Assembly (NCBI GenBank): GCA_949448405.1
Contig: CASTFX010000048.1
Span: 1 to 8,095 of the forward strand
Source: an uncultured Clostridia bacterium
GTDB lineage: Bacteria > Bacillota > Clostridia > TANB77 > CAG-508
Direction: 5' to 3'
DNA length: 8,095 nt
Under the pieces are notes generated by a model. The model saw nothing but the letters and a program-made list of their open reading frames with translations, was not told the DNA's origin and did not search any database. Made by a program: the position numbers and the translations under genes. How positions within the stretch are numbered: position 1 is the first letter of the stretch; the number at the start of each line of letters is the position of its first letter. Below, piece after piece: positions 1-6,394 of the stretch.

Positions 1-1
1 T

Positions 2-286
2 GGAGCAACATATGTATCACCATTTTTAGGAAGACTAGACGATATAGCAACACCAGGAATTGAATTAATAAGAACTATTTCTGAAATATTTGAAATACAC
101 AATATAAAAACAGAAATAATATGTGCAAGTGTACGTAACCCAATACATATCATTGACTGCGCACTAGCAGGTGCAGATATTGCAACAGTACCATATAAGG
201 TTATAGAACAATGTATAAAGCATCCTTTAACTGATGCAGGAATTGAAAAATTTAAAAAAGACTATATCGCAGTTTTTGGAGAATAA
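2..286 (+). CDS. Transaldolase / fructose-6-phosphate aldolase-like protein, 3' part only
   Basis: The reading frame is open from base 2 to a TAA at 284-286 and gives the last 94 residues of a TalC/MipB-type class I aldolase; the start lies outside the window. Visible family features are GATYVSPFLGRLDD near the left edge (the phosphate-binding strand and loop of the barrel), then IICASVRNP (the usual T-x-I-L-A-AS-x-R/K-N strand), then GADIATVPYKV, and a closing HPLTDAGIEKFKKD helix ending in VFGE. Proteins of this family are cytosolic and transfer or cleave dihydroxyacetone units in sugar phosphates, feeding the non-oxidative pentose phosphate pathway. The Schiff-base lysine lies upstream of the window, so transaldolase and fructose-6-phosphate aldolase activity cannot be told apart. 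A hairpin follows directly after the stop. A link to riboflavin synthesis through ribulose-5-phosphate supply is possible but is only inference. Confidence 0.88.
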   Translation, partial: GATYVSPFLGRLDDIATPGIELIRTISEIFEIHNIKTEIICASVRNPIHIIDCALAGADIATVPYKVIEQCIKHPLTDAGIEKFKKDYIAVFGE

Positions 287-290
287 GAAA

Positions 291-327
291 ATGAGCAGAG
301 AACTAACAACTATAATTCTCTGCTTAT
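291..327 (+). terminator. Hairpin just after the aldolase gene, probable weak intrinsic terminator
   Basis: A perfect 9-bp inverted repeat (AGCAGAGAA at 294-302, TTCTCTGCT at 316-324) encloses a 13-nt loop and extends by a G-T and two A-T pairs to 291/327. It begins five bases after the aldolase stop codon, where a terminator is expected. The following bases (TTATATTGT) are only moderately T-rich, so termination may be partial. It could also stabilise the mRNA 3' end or sit in the leader of the next gene, whose ribosome binding site begins 11 nt downstream. Confidence 0.6.
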
Positions 328-350
328 ATTGTATAAAAAGGAGAAAAATT

Positions 351-776
351 ATGGAAAAGAAAAAAATACTATTTATTATTTTATGTGTAATTGTATTAGC
401 AGTGTTTATAACCATAGCTTTATATTATTTTAGAGATAAGAGAATTTATACACTTAATTTGCCACAACCAGAGAATTTAGAAAGTATTACTCTAAAACAA
501 AATGATAACCAAAAAAATATTAATGAAAATAAAGAAATTAATGAAATATTAGAAAAATTAAATGGAGAAAAAAGAACAACAAAAGAAGAGAGCATACAAG
601 ATGCACCTGTTAATGCTAATAATGTAATAACAGTTAACTTTAATTTTAAAGAGGCAGGAGCGTCTACAATATTCATATATAATAAAAACAATAAATATTA
701 TTTAGAACAACCATATAATGGTATATATCAAATGACTGAAGAAGAATATAGTGAAATAGAAAAGCTAATAAAATAA
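351..776 (+). CDS. Small membrane-anchored extracytoplasmic protein of unknown function
   Basis: This is a 141-residue protein. An in-frame ATG at 234 exists, but it lies inside the aldolase gene and across the hairpin. The ATG at 351 is preceded by AAGGAG at 338-343 with a 7-nt spacer, and is preferred. The N-terminus is MEKKK followed by a hydrophobic segment at about residues 6-27, a signal anchor with the rest predicted outside the cell. Cys12 has Leu before it, so it is not a good lipobox. Residues about 34-60 (LPQPENLESITLKQ) lead into a charged, Asn/Lys/Glu-rich stretch. The C-terminal half has TTKEESIQDAP and then YYLEQPYNGIY, a pattern I associate tentatively from memory with the DUF5301 group of Firmicutes. 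No catalytic motif is visible. There is no obvious functional tie to the riboflavin genes; the gap to ribD carries its own promoter. Confidence 0.85.
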   Translation: MEKKKILFIILCVIVLAVFITIALYYFRDKRIYTLNLPQPENLESITLKQNDNQKNINENKEINEILEKLNGEKRTTKEESIQDAPVNANNVITVNFNFKEAGASTIFIYNKNNKYYLEQPYNGIYQMTEEEYSEIEKLIK

Positions 777-820
777 AGACCAAAATTCTATATAAAACAG
801 TATAGACTAGCTTTACTTAG

Positions 821-849
821 TAGACTTTTAAAATTTTCTATGATATAAT
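821..849 (+). promoter_or_regulatory. Probable sigma-A-type extended -10 promoter for the rib operon
   Basis: A perfect TATAAT at 844-849 is preceded by TG at 841-842, giving the extended -10 form TGATATAAT. A -35-like TAGACT (821-826, four of six matches to TTGACA) lies exactly 17 bp upstream. The predicted start of transcription is around 855-857, only two to four bases before the ribD ATG at 859, so the message would be leaderless or nearly so. The 777-858 gap has no AGGAGG-like sequence before the ATG. It also holds no FMN riboswitch: it is too short, and none of the conserved GC-rich RFN segments are present. Confidence 0.65.
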
Positions 850-858
850 TCAAGACAT

Positions 859-1943
859 ATGGAAAAGTATATGAAATTTGCAATAGAACTTGCAAAAAAA
901 GGAATAGGCTATACAAATCCAAATCCAATTGTTGGTTGTGTGGCCGTCAAAAATAATAAAATAATAAGCACAGGATATCACGAAAAATGTGGTGCCTTCC
1001 ATGCTGAAAGAAATGCTCTTTTAAAGTCAAAGGTGAATTTTGAAGGAGCAGACCTTTATATTACTTTAGAGCCATGCTCACATTTTGGAAAGACTCCACC
1101 TTGTACAGACATAATAATAGAAAAAAAGATTAAAAGAGTAATAATAGGATCTAAAGACCCAAATCCATTAGTTGCAGGAAAAGGAATTAAAAAGTTAAAA
1201 GCAGCAGGAATAGTAGTAATTGAAGGTGTACTAGAAAAGGAATGCTCAAAATTAAATGAAATCTTTTTCCATTATATACAAACAAGTACACCATTTGTTG
1301 CATTAAAATACGCAATGACCTTAGATGGAAAAATTGCATGCTATACAGGAGATTCCAAATGGATAACAGGAGAAGCATCAAGAAACAATGTACAAGAGCT
1401 TAGAAAAAGATATTCTGCAATACTAGTACGGCATAAATACAGTAAAAAAAGACGACCCTATGCTAAATTGTAGGATAGCAAAAGGAGCAGACCCAATAAG
1501 AGTTATATGTGATACAAATCTTAGCATACCTTTAGAAAGTAACATAGTAAAAACAGCAAAGGAAATTAAAACAATAATTGCATATTCTGACATATCAGAT
1601 ATTAACAAAATGAATAAATTAAAAGAGCAAGATATAGAACTATTAAATATTCCACATACAAAGTGCGGAATTGATTTAAAAAGATTAATGAAAATACTTC
1701 GGTAAAAAAGGAATAGATAGTGTACTAATAGAAGGAGGAGGAAGCATTAATGCTTCAGCTCTAAATGCAGGAATAGTAAATAAAGTATATGCATATATTG
1801 CACCAAAGCTCATAGGAGGAAAAGAAAGTTTAACTCCTATAACAGGAAAAGGCATAGGCAAAATGGATAATGCAATAGCTTTAAAAAATATCGAACTAGA
1901 AAAGATAGGAGAAGACTATTTAATTACAGGATATATAAAATAG
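859..1943 (+). CDS. ribD: Bifunctional riboflavin biosynthesis protein RibD, interrupted by two +1 shifts at CGG
   Basis: RibD deaminates the pyrimidinone from GTP cyclohydrolase II and then reduces its ribose with NADPH. The deaminase domain (about 1-145) has the zinc site His48-Ala-Glu50, Cys73 in EPCSHFGKTPPC and Cys82. The reductase domain begins near PFVALKYAMTLDGKIA and contains the LIEGGG motif near the end. The unshifted frame stops at 1473 after 204 residues. Skipping C1429 continues as GINTVKKDDPML, and skipping C1700 continues as GKKGIDSVLIEGGG to TAG at 1941-1943. The joined protein is 360 residues, with domain order and length normal for the family. The ATG at 859 gives MEKYMKFAIELAKKG, which aligns with known RibD N-termini, but it lacks a Shine-Dalgarno sequence. 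An ATG at 871 with GGAA upstream is an alternative. ribE follows after 14 nt. Apart from the two extra C bases the gene looks intact, so I call it a CDS with recoding rather than a pseudogene. Confidence 0.85.
1429..1431 (+). other. CGG frameshift site 1 (ribD, after codon 190)
   Basis: The zero frame reads ATA CTA GTA CGG CAT AAA and reaches a stop at 1471-1473. Omitting C1429 gives ATA CTA GTA GGC ATA AAT (Ile-Leu-Val-Gly-Ile-Asn), which matches the ILVGxxTV reductase strand of RibD. There is no homopolymer at the site. No Shine-Dalgarno-like element is visible just upstream and no strong hairpin downstream. Confidence 0.85.
1700..1702 (+). other. CGG frameshift site 2 (ribD, after residue 280)
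   Basis: The frame restored by site 1 reads AAA ATA CTT CGG TAA, so CGG is followed at once by a stop. Omitting C1700 gives ATA CTT GGT AAA AAA GGA (Ile-Leu-Gly-Lys-Lys-Gly) and leads straight into the conserved SVLIEGGG segment. The codon before CGG is CTT, as at site 4. Confidence 0.85.
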
Positions 1944-1957
1944 AAAGGAAAGTTAAA

Positions 1958-2594
1958 GTGTTTACTGGAATTATAGAAGAACTTGGAAAAGTCAAAAATA
2001 TTAAGAATACTGGAAAGTCAGCAATTTTAGAAATAGAATGTAAAACTGTACTAGAGCGGAACAAATATTGGTGATAGCATTGCAGTAAATGGCATTTGCT
2101 TAACGATAACAAAAATAAATAATACTTCCTATGAAACCGATGTAATGCCAGAAACAATGAAAAGAAGCTCATTAAAAACCATTAAAAAAGGAGAGCATGT
2201 AAACCTAGAGAGAGCTTTAACACTAAATTCTAGATTAGGAGGACATATTGTTTCAGGACACATTGATGGGACAGGAGTAATACAAGAAACAAGAGAAGAT
2301 GAAAATGCTGTATGGTATAAGATAAGTGCAGATAAAAATTTAATAAGGTACATAGTAGAAAAAGGTTCTGTAGCTTTGGATGGTATAAGTCTGACGGTTG
2401 CAGAGGTTCAGCAAAACAATTTTGAAGTATCTATAATTCCACATACACAGGAACAAACAAATCTTAAATATAAGAAAAAAGGAGACACAGTTAACATAGA
2501 ATGTGATATAATAGGAAAATACATAGAAAAGTTATTAGATAAAAAAAGTGATAGCAAAATAACTAAAGAATTTTTAATAGAAAATGGATTTTAA
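1958..2594 (+). CDS. ribE: Riboflavin synthase alpha chain RibE, interrupted by one +1 shift at CGG
   Basis: Riboflavin synthase dismutates two molecules of 6,7-dimethyl-8-ribityllumazine into riboflavin and the pyrimidinedione that RibH reuses. The start is GTG at 1958, preceded by AAAGGAAAG at 1944-1952; it gives (M)FTGIIEELG, the invariant N-terminus of the family. The unshifted frame ends at TGA 2072-2074 after 38 codons. Skipping C2057 joins LE to GTNIGDSIAVNGICLT and runs to TAA at 2592-2594, giving 211 residues, a normal length. Both halves of the internally duplicated barrel are present: VNGICLT (residues 43-49, with Cys47) in the first and LDGISLTV (about 140-147) in the second, plus HIVSGHIDG and IPHTQEQTN. 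The end GKYIEKLL...FLIENGF is also typical. ribD lies 14 nt upstream and ribBA 21 nt downstream. Confidence 0.87.
2057..2059 (+). other. CGG frameshift site 3 (ribE, after codon 33)
   Basis: The zero frame reads GTA CTA GAG CGG AAC AAA TAT TGG TGA. Omitting C2057 gives CTA GAG GGA ACA AAT ATT GGT GAT (Leu-Glu-Gly-Thr-Asn-Ile-Gly-Asp), which leads into the GDSIAVNGICLT motif with correct spacing. The preceding GAG cannot re-pair sensibly at AGC, which argues against simple P-site slippage. Confidence 0.85.
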
Positions 2595-2615
2595 CTTAAA
2601 AGGAAGGAATTAACA

Positions 2616-3816
2616 ATGAGTGACTTATCTAAAGTAAAACAAGCAATAGAAGATATTAAAAATGGTAAAATCATAATAGTTACAGACGATGAAACAAGAG
2701 AAAACGAAGGAGACTTTATATGTGCTGCCGAATTTGCAACGCCAGAAAATGTAAACCTCATGGCAAAATATGCAAAAGGCTTGATATGTATGCCAATGAG
2801 TAGCAAAATGTGTGAAAAGCTAGCACTAAAGCCAATGCTAGACGAAAATACAGATAATCACAAAACAGCATTTATGACTTCAATTGACTATAAAGATACA
2901 AAAACTGGAATATCTGCATATGAACGTTCAATTACAGCAATGAAAACAGTAGAAGACGGAACAACAGGATTAGATTTTAGAAAGCCAGGGCACATGTTTC
3001 CACTAGAAGCAAAGGAAGGTGGAGTATTAGAAAGAAACGGACATACAGAAGCAACAGTAGACATTGTAAAACTTGCAGGACTAAAAGAAGCAGGACTTTG
3101 CTGTGAGATAATGGAAGAAGACGGACATATGATGAAAGACGACAGGCTTGAAGAACTAGCAAAAAAAATGAATTTTACCAAAATAAGTATCGAAGAATTA
3201 ATAGAATATAGATTAAAAACTGAAATGAGAATAGAAAAAAAGGCAGAAGCAAATCTTCCAACAAAGTATGGAGAATTTAAAATACATGCCTTTGAAAATA
3301 AAGTAACTAATGAAGTACATGTAGCACTTACAATGGGAGAATTTGAAGATACAGAAGAGGTACTATGTAGAGTACATTCGAAATGCTTAACGGGAGATGT
3401 GTTTGGTTCTAAAAAATGTGATTGTGGAGAACAACTAGATATTGCATTAAAGAAAATAGCAGATTGCAAAAAAGGTGTAGTTCTATACATGGAACATGAA
3501 GGAAGAGGAATAGGAATAATAAATAAAATTAAAGCATATAAACTTCAAGAAAAAGGACTAGACACAGTTGAAGCAAACCTAGAGTTAGGGTTTAAAGCAG
3601 ATTTAAGGGATTATAGAGATTCAGCTGAAATGTTAAAAATTCTTCGGAATACATAAAGTAAAGTTATTAACAAATAATCCAAGCAAATTAGAAGGATTAA
3701 GTAAATATGGAATAGAAGTAAGTGGCAGAGAGCAAATAACAGTAGAACCAAATAAAGTAGACTTAAACTATTTATTAACAAAGCAAAATAAAATGGGTCA
3801 TATGACCAATTATTAA
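2616..3816 (+). CDS. ribBA: Bifunctional 3,4-DHBP synthase / GTP cyclohydrolase II RibBA, interrupted by one +1 shift at CGG
   Basis: RibBA makes both riboflavin precursors: 3,4-dihydroxy-2-butanone 4-phosphate from ribulose 5-phosphate, and the diaminopyrimidinone from GTP. The first domain (about 1-205) has the acidic DDETRENEGDF motif at residues 24-34, YAKGLICMPMS, and GHMFPLEAKEGGVLERNGHTEA. The GTP cyclohydrolase II domain begins near TKYGEF and has HSKCLTGD with the zinc ligands Cys257, Cys268 and Cys270 (KCDCGEQL), then EHEGRGIG with Arg297. The unshifted frame stops at 3654-3656, 346 residues in. Skipping C3645 adds GIHKVKLLTNNPSKLEGL and a C-terminus ending KMGHMTNY at TAA 3814-3816, for 399 residues, the family's usual length. 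The ATG at 2616 has AAGGAAGGA at 2600-2608. The unshifted product would keep the whole DHBP synthase domain but lose the end of the cyclohydrolase. Confidence 0.88.
3645..3647 (+). other. CGG frameshift site 4 (ribBA, after codon 343)
   Basis: The zero frame reads AAA ATT CTT CGG AAT ACA TAA. Omitting C3645 gives ATT CTT GGA ATA CAT AAA (Ile-Leu-Gly-Ile-His-Lys), which continues into the LLTNNPSK motif of GTP cyclohydrolase II. The sequence before the site, ending in ATT CTT, resembles site 2 (ATA CTT), and both encode Lys-Ile-Leu. Confidence 0.87.
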
Positions 3817-3838
3817 AATAAGAAAGGAAGTAATAAAA

Positions 3839-4300
3839 ATGAAAATTTTAGAAGGAAATGTAGTAGGGAGCAATATGAAGATTGGAATAGTTGCTTCAAG
3901 ATTTAATGAATTTATTGTATCAAAGTTAGTATCAGGAGCAGAGGATGCTTTAATAAGACATGGAGTAGATACTAATAATGTTGAACTTGCTTGGGTACCA
4001 GGTTCTTTTGAAATTCCAGTAATTGCACAGAAAATGGCTGAAAGCAAGAAATATGATGCAATACTTGCATTAGGTACAGTTATAAAAGGAGCAACAGATC
4101 ATTATGATTATGTGTGTGCAGAAGTAAGTAAAGGAGTTTCTGCAGTTAGTATGAAAACAGGAGTACCTGTACTATTTGGAGTATTAACAACAGATAACAT
4201 AGAACAAGCAATTGAAAGAGCAGGAACAAAATCAGGAAATAAAGGATATGATGTTGCTTGTGCAGCAATAGAAATGGTTAATCTAATTAAAAATATTTAA
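3839..4300 (+). CDS. ribH: 6,7-dimethyl-8-ribityllumazine synthase RibH
   Basis: Lumazine synthase condenses the RibD-derived ribitylamino-pyrimidinedione (after dephosphorylation) with DHBP from RibBA to give the substrate of RibE. The protein is 153 residues and complete in one frame. Family motifs are ASRFNEF (19-25, with the substrate-stacking Phe22), VPGSFEIP (53-60), GTVIKGATDHYDYV (79-92, with the proton-transfer His88), GVLTTDN (114-120) and ERAGTKSGNKG (Arg127 contacting the phosphate). Phe22, His88 and Arg127 fall at the B. subtilis numbers. The ATG at 3839 has AAGGAAG at 3824-3830 with an 8-nt spacer. It is the only gene of the operon without a CGG codon or a frameshift. Three tandem in-frame TAA codons close it (4298-4306). 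The next gene starts 23 nt after the first stop with no terminator between. Confidence 0.97.
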   Translation: MKILEGNVVGSNMKIGIVASRFNEFIVSKLVSGAEDALIRHGVDTNNVELAWVPGSFEIPVIAQKMAESKKYDAILALGTVIKGATDHYDYVCAEVSKGVSAVSMKTGVPVLFGVLTTDNIEQAIERAGTKSGNKGYDVACAAIEMVNLIKNI

Positions 4301-4323
4301 TAATAACAGAGGAGAAAAGTTAT

Positions 4324-6372
4324 ATGGATAAAAGAAAAGTAATAGTTGTAGCAGCAGCAGCTCTTATAATCATTGTACTAATTGCAGCAATAAGAGGAAT
4401 AGTCGCAAAATTAGGCGAAAGTAAGCCACAAGATATTTTAAATGAATATATTGGTTATTTGCAAAATGAACAATACGAGCAAATGTATGAATTATTGGCG
4501 GATAAGAGTAAAACTGATTATAGCCAAGAAGTTTTTATTTCTAGAAATAAAAATATTTACAGTGGAATAGAAGCAAAAGATATTAAATTGGATAATGTAA
4601 CAGTTGAAGAAAACAAAGATGAAGGCAAAGCAACTGTTAGATATAACATGGCTATGAACACTTTAGCAGGAAATATAAACTTTTCTAATTCAATTAAATT
4701 AGTAAAAAATGAAGAAGATGAATACAGAATTTTATGGAGTTCAACAGTAATTCATCCAGATTTAGATGACACAGAGAAATTAAGAACTTCTGTAAATAAA
4801 CCTAAAAGAGGAAGTATATATGACAGAAATAATGTACTTTTAGCTGGAGAAGGAACAATATCATCAGTAGGATTAGTACCAGGAAAAATGAATCCAGATC
4901 CTGCAGAGGATATTAAGAAATTAGCTGAATTGTTAGAAATTTCAGAAGAAAAAATCAAAAATTCACTTGGAGCATCATATGTTAAAAGTGATACTTTTGT
5001 TGAAATAGCAACAGTTTCAAAAGAAAATTACACGCTAAAAGAAGAACTTTTAAAGGTTAAGGGAATAAAAATTTCTGACTCAAAAGGAAGAGTGTATCCA
5101 TATGGAGAGCAAATGGCACATTTAATTGGATATGTTCAAAATATTACAGCAGAAGAATTAAAGGAAAATGAAGGGAAAGGATATACCCAAAATAGTGTAA
5201 TTGGAAAAAACGGATTAGAAAAGGTATATGAAGATAGACTAAAAGGAACAAGTGGAGCAGAAATATATATAACTGATAGCCAAGGAAATAGAAATCAAAC
5301 ACTTGCGAAAATAGAAGTACAAAATGGAGAAGATATAAAACTTACAATAGATGCAAGAATACAAAAATATGTATATAATGAGTTAAAAAATGAAAAAGCA
5401 GCAACAGTTGTAATGAATCCTAAAACAGGAGAAGTACTTGCGATATGTAGTACTCCTTCATATGATACAAATGAGTTTATATTAGGTATGTCAAATAGTA
5501 AATGGCAAGCGTTACAGGACAATGAGAATAAACCATTATACAATAGATATCAAGCAGTATATGCGCCAGGTTCTTCTTTTAAACCAGTAATAGGAGCAAT
5601 AGGACTTACAACTAGTAAAATAGATAAAGACGATGATTTTGGAAAAAGTGGTACTAAATGGCAAAAGGATACGACTTGGGGACCATATCATGTAACAACA
5701 CTTAAATCATATAATGAAAAGGCTAATTTAGCTAATGCTTTAATATACTCAGATAATATATATTTTGCAAAAGCAGCTCTTAAAATAGGAAAAGATACTC
5801 TATCTACTGAGTTAAATAAAATCGGATTCAATAATCCAATAAAAATTGCTCAAACAATGAATAGTTCTACTTTTGCAAACAACAATACATTTGAAAGTGA
5901 AATACAACTTGCAGATACAGGATATGGACAAGGAAAAGTTTTGACAAATCCAGTGCATTTAGCGTCAATTTATACAGCTTTTGTAAATGATGGAAATATG
6001 ATTATGCCATATATTGAGTATAAAGAAAACGCAAAAGTAGAAATATATATAGAAAATGCATTTAGTAAAGAAGCTGCAAACACAATAAAGGAGGATTTAA
6101 TACAAGTTGTAGAAAATCAAAATGGAACAGCACATTCAGCTAAAATAAGTGGAGTAAAACTTGCTGGAAAAACAGGGACAGCAGAGATTAAAGCTTCACA
6201 AGATGACGAAACAGGAACAGAAATAGGTTGGTTTAACGCATTTATCGCAGACGAAAATAGTTCTAAACAATATTTAGTAGTAAGCATGATAGAAAATGTT
6301 AAAGATAAAGGTGGAAGCCACTATGTCATTCCAAAAGTTAAATCAATAATACAAAAATCAATTAATTTATAA
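4324..6372 (+). CDS. Class B penicillin-binding protein with MecA-type N-terminal domain
   Basis: This 682-residue peptidoglycan transpeptidase has one N-terminal membrane anchor (about residues 5-27, Ala/Ile/Val-rich) and faces the outside of the cell. Residues about 34-150 (KPQDILNEYIGYLQNEQYEQMYELL) look like the NTF2-like MecA_N domain. A PBP dimerisation region starts at KPKRGSIYDRNN (about 161-169) and includes GRVYPYGEQMAHLIGYV. The transpeptidase domain carries the three active-site motifs: Ser417-Ser-Phe-Lys420 in PGSSFKP, Ser476-Asp-Asn478, and Lys616-Thr-Gly-Thr619. This architecture matches subclass B3, which includes low-affinity, beta-lactam-tolerant enzymes such as S. aureus PBP2a and enterococcal PBP5. 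Actual drug affinity cannot be read from sequence. The ATG at 4324 has AGAGGAG at 4308-4314. It lies 23 nt after ribH and 22 nt before the ABC gene, so it is probably cotranscribed. No in-frame CGG was seen. Confidence 0.92.
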   Translation: MDKRKVIVVAAAALIIIVLIAAIRGIVAKLGESKPQDILNEYIGYLQNEQYEQMYELLADKSKTDYSQEVFISRNKNIYSGIEAKDIKLDNVTVEENKDEGKATVRYNMAMNTLAGNINFSNSIKLVKNEEDEYRILWSSTVIHPDLDDTEKLRTSVNKPKRGSIYDRNNVLLAGEGTISSVGLVPGKMNPDPAEDIKKLAELLEISEEKIKNSLGASYVKSDTFVEIATVSKENYTLKEELLKVKGIKISDSKGRVYPYGEQMAHLIGYVQNITAEELKENEGKGYTQNSVIGKNGLEKVYEDRLKGTSGAEIYITDSQGNRNQTLAKIEVQNGEDIKLTIDARIQKYVYNELKNEKAATVVMNPKTGEVLAICSTPSYDTNEFILGMSNSKWQALQDNENKPLYNRYQAVYAPGSSFKPVIGAIGLTTSKIDKDDDFGKSGTKWQKDTTWGPYHVTTLKSYNEKANLANALIYSDNIYFAKAALKIGKDTLSTELNKIGFNNPIKIAQTMNSSTFANNNTFESEIQLADTGYGQGKVLTNPVHLASIYTAFVNDGNMIMPYIEYKENAKVEIYIENAFSKEAANTIKEDLIQVVENQNGTAHSAKISGVKLAGKTGTAEIKASQDDETGTEIGWFNAFIADENSSKQYLVVSMIENVKDKGGSHYVIPKVKSIIQKSINL

Positions 6373-6394
6373 ACAATTAGAATGAGGGATAATA

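Noticed and set aside
234..350. Upstream ATG at 234 as start of the small membrane protein
   Set aside because: It lies within the aldolase coding sequence and would translate through the hairpin, with no ribosome binding site. ATG 351 has AAGGAG at the right distance and gives a sensible signal anchor.
351..430. Lipoprotein signal in the small membrane protein
   Set aside because: Cys12 is preceded by Ile-Ile-Leu rather than a small residue at -1, so it reads as a plain membrane anchor.
777..858. FMN riboswitch before ribD
   Set aside because: The gap is too short, very AT-rich, and lacks the conserved GC-rich RFN segments.
2888..3490. Long open frame on the minus strand (200 codons)
   Set aside because: It is the shadow of ribBA, with low-complexity Ser/Phe-rich content and no recognisable motifs; the + strand carries the conserved protein.
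1429..3647. Random sequencing or assembly errors as the cause of the frameshifts
   Set aside because: Set aside rather than excluded. The sites are not in homopolymers, the inserted base is always C before GG, and nine out-of-frame CGG trinucleotides show no error. A systematic, motif-linked artefact remains possible and needs raw reads.
1429..3647. P-site tRNA slippage as in prfB or Ty1 as the general mechanism
   Set aside because: CTT before CGG at sites 2 and 4 could slip to TTC, but GTA (site 1) and GAG (site 3) cannot re-pair acceptably at +1. No prfB-like Shine-Dalgarno element is seen just upstream of any site.
859..3656. Calling ribD, ribE and ribBA pseudogenes
   Set aside because: All four interruptions are the same event (extra C making in-frame CGG before GGN), reading frames on both sides keep every family motif, total lengths are normal, and no other damage is present. 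Ordinary decay would give mixed lesions.
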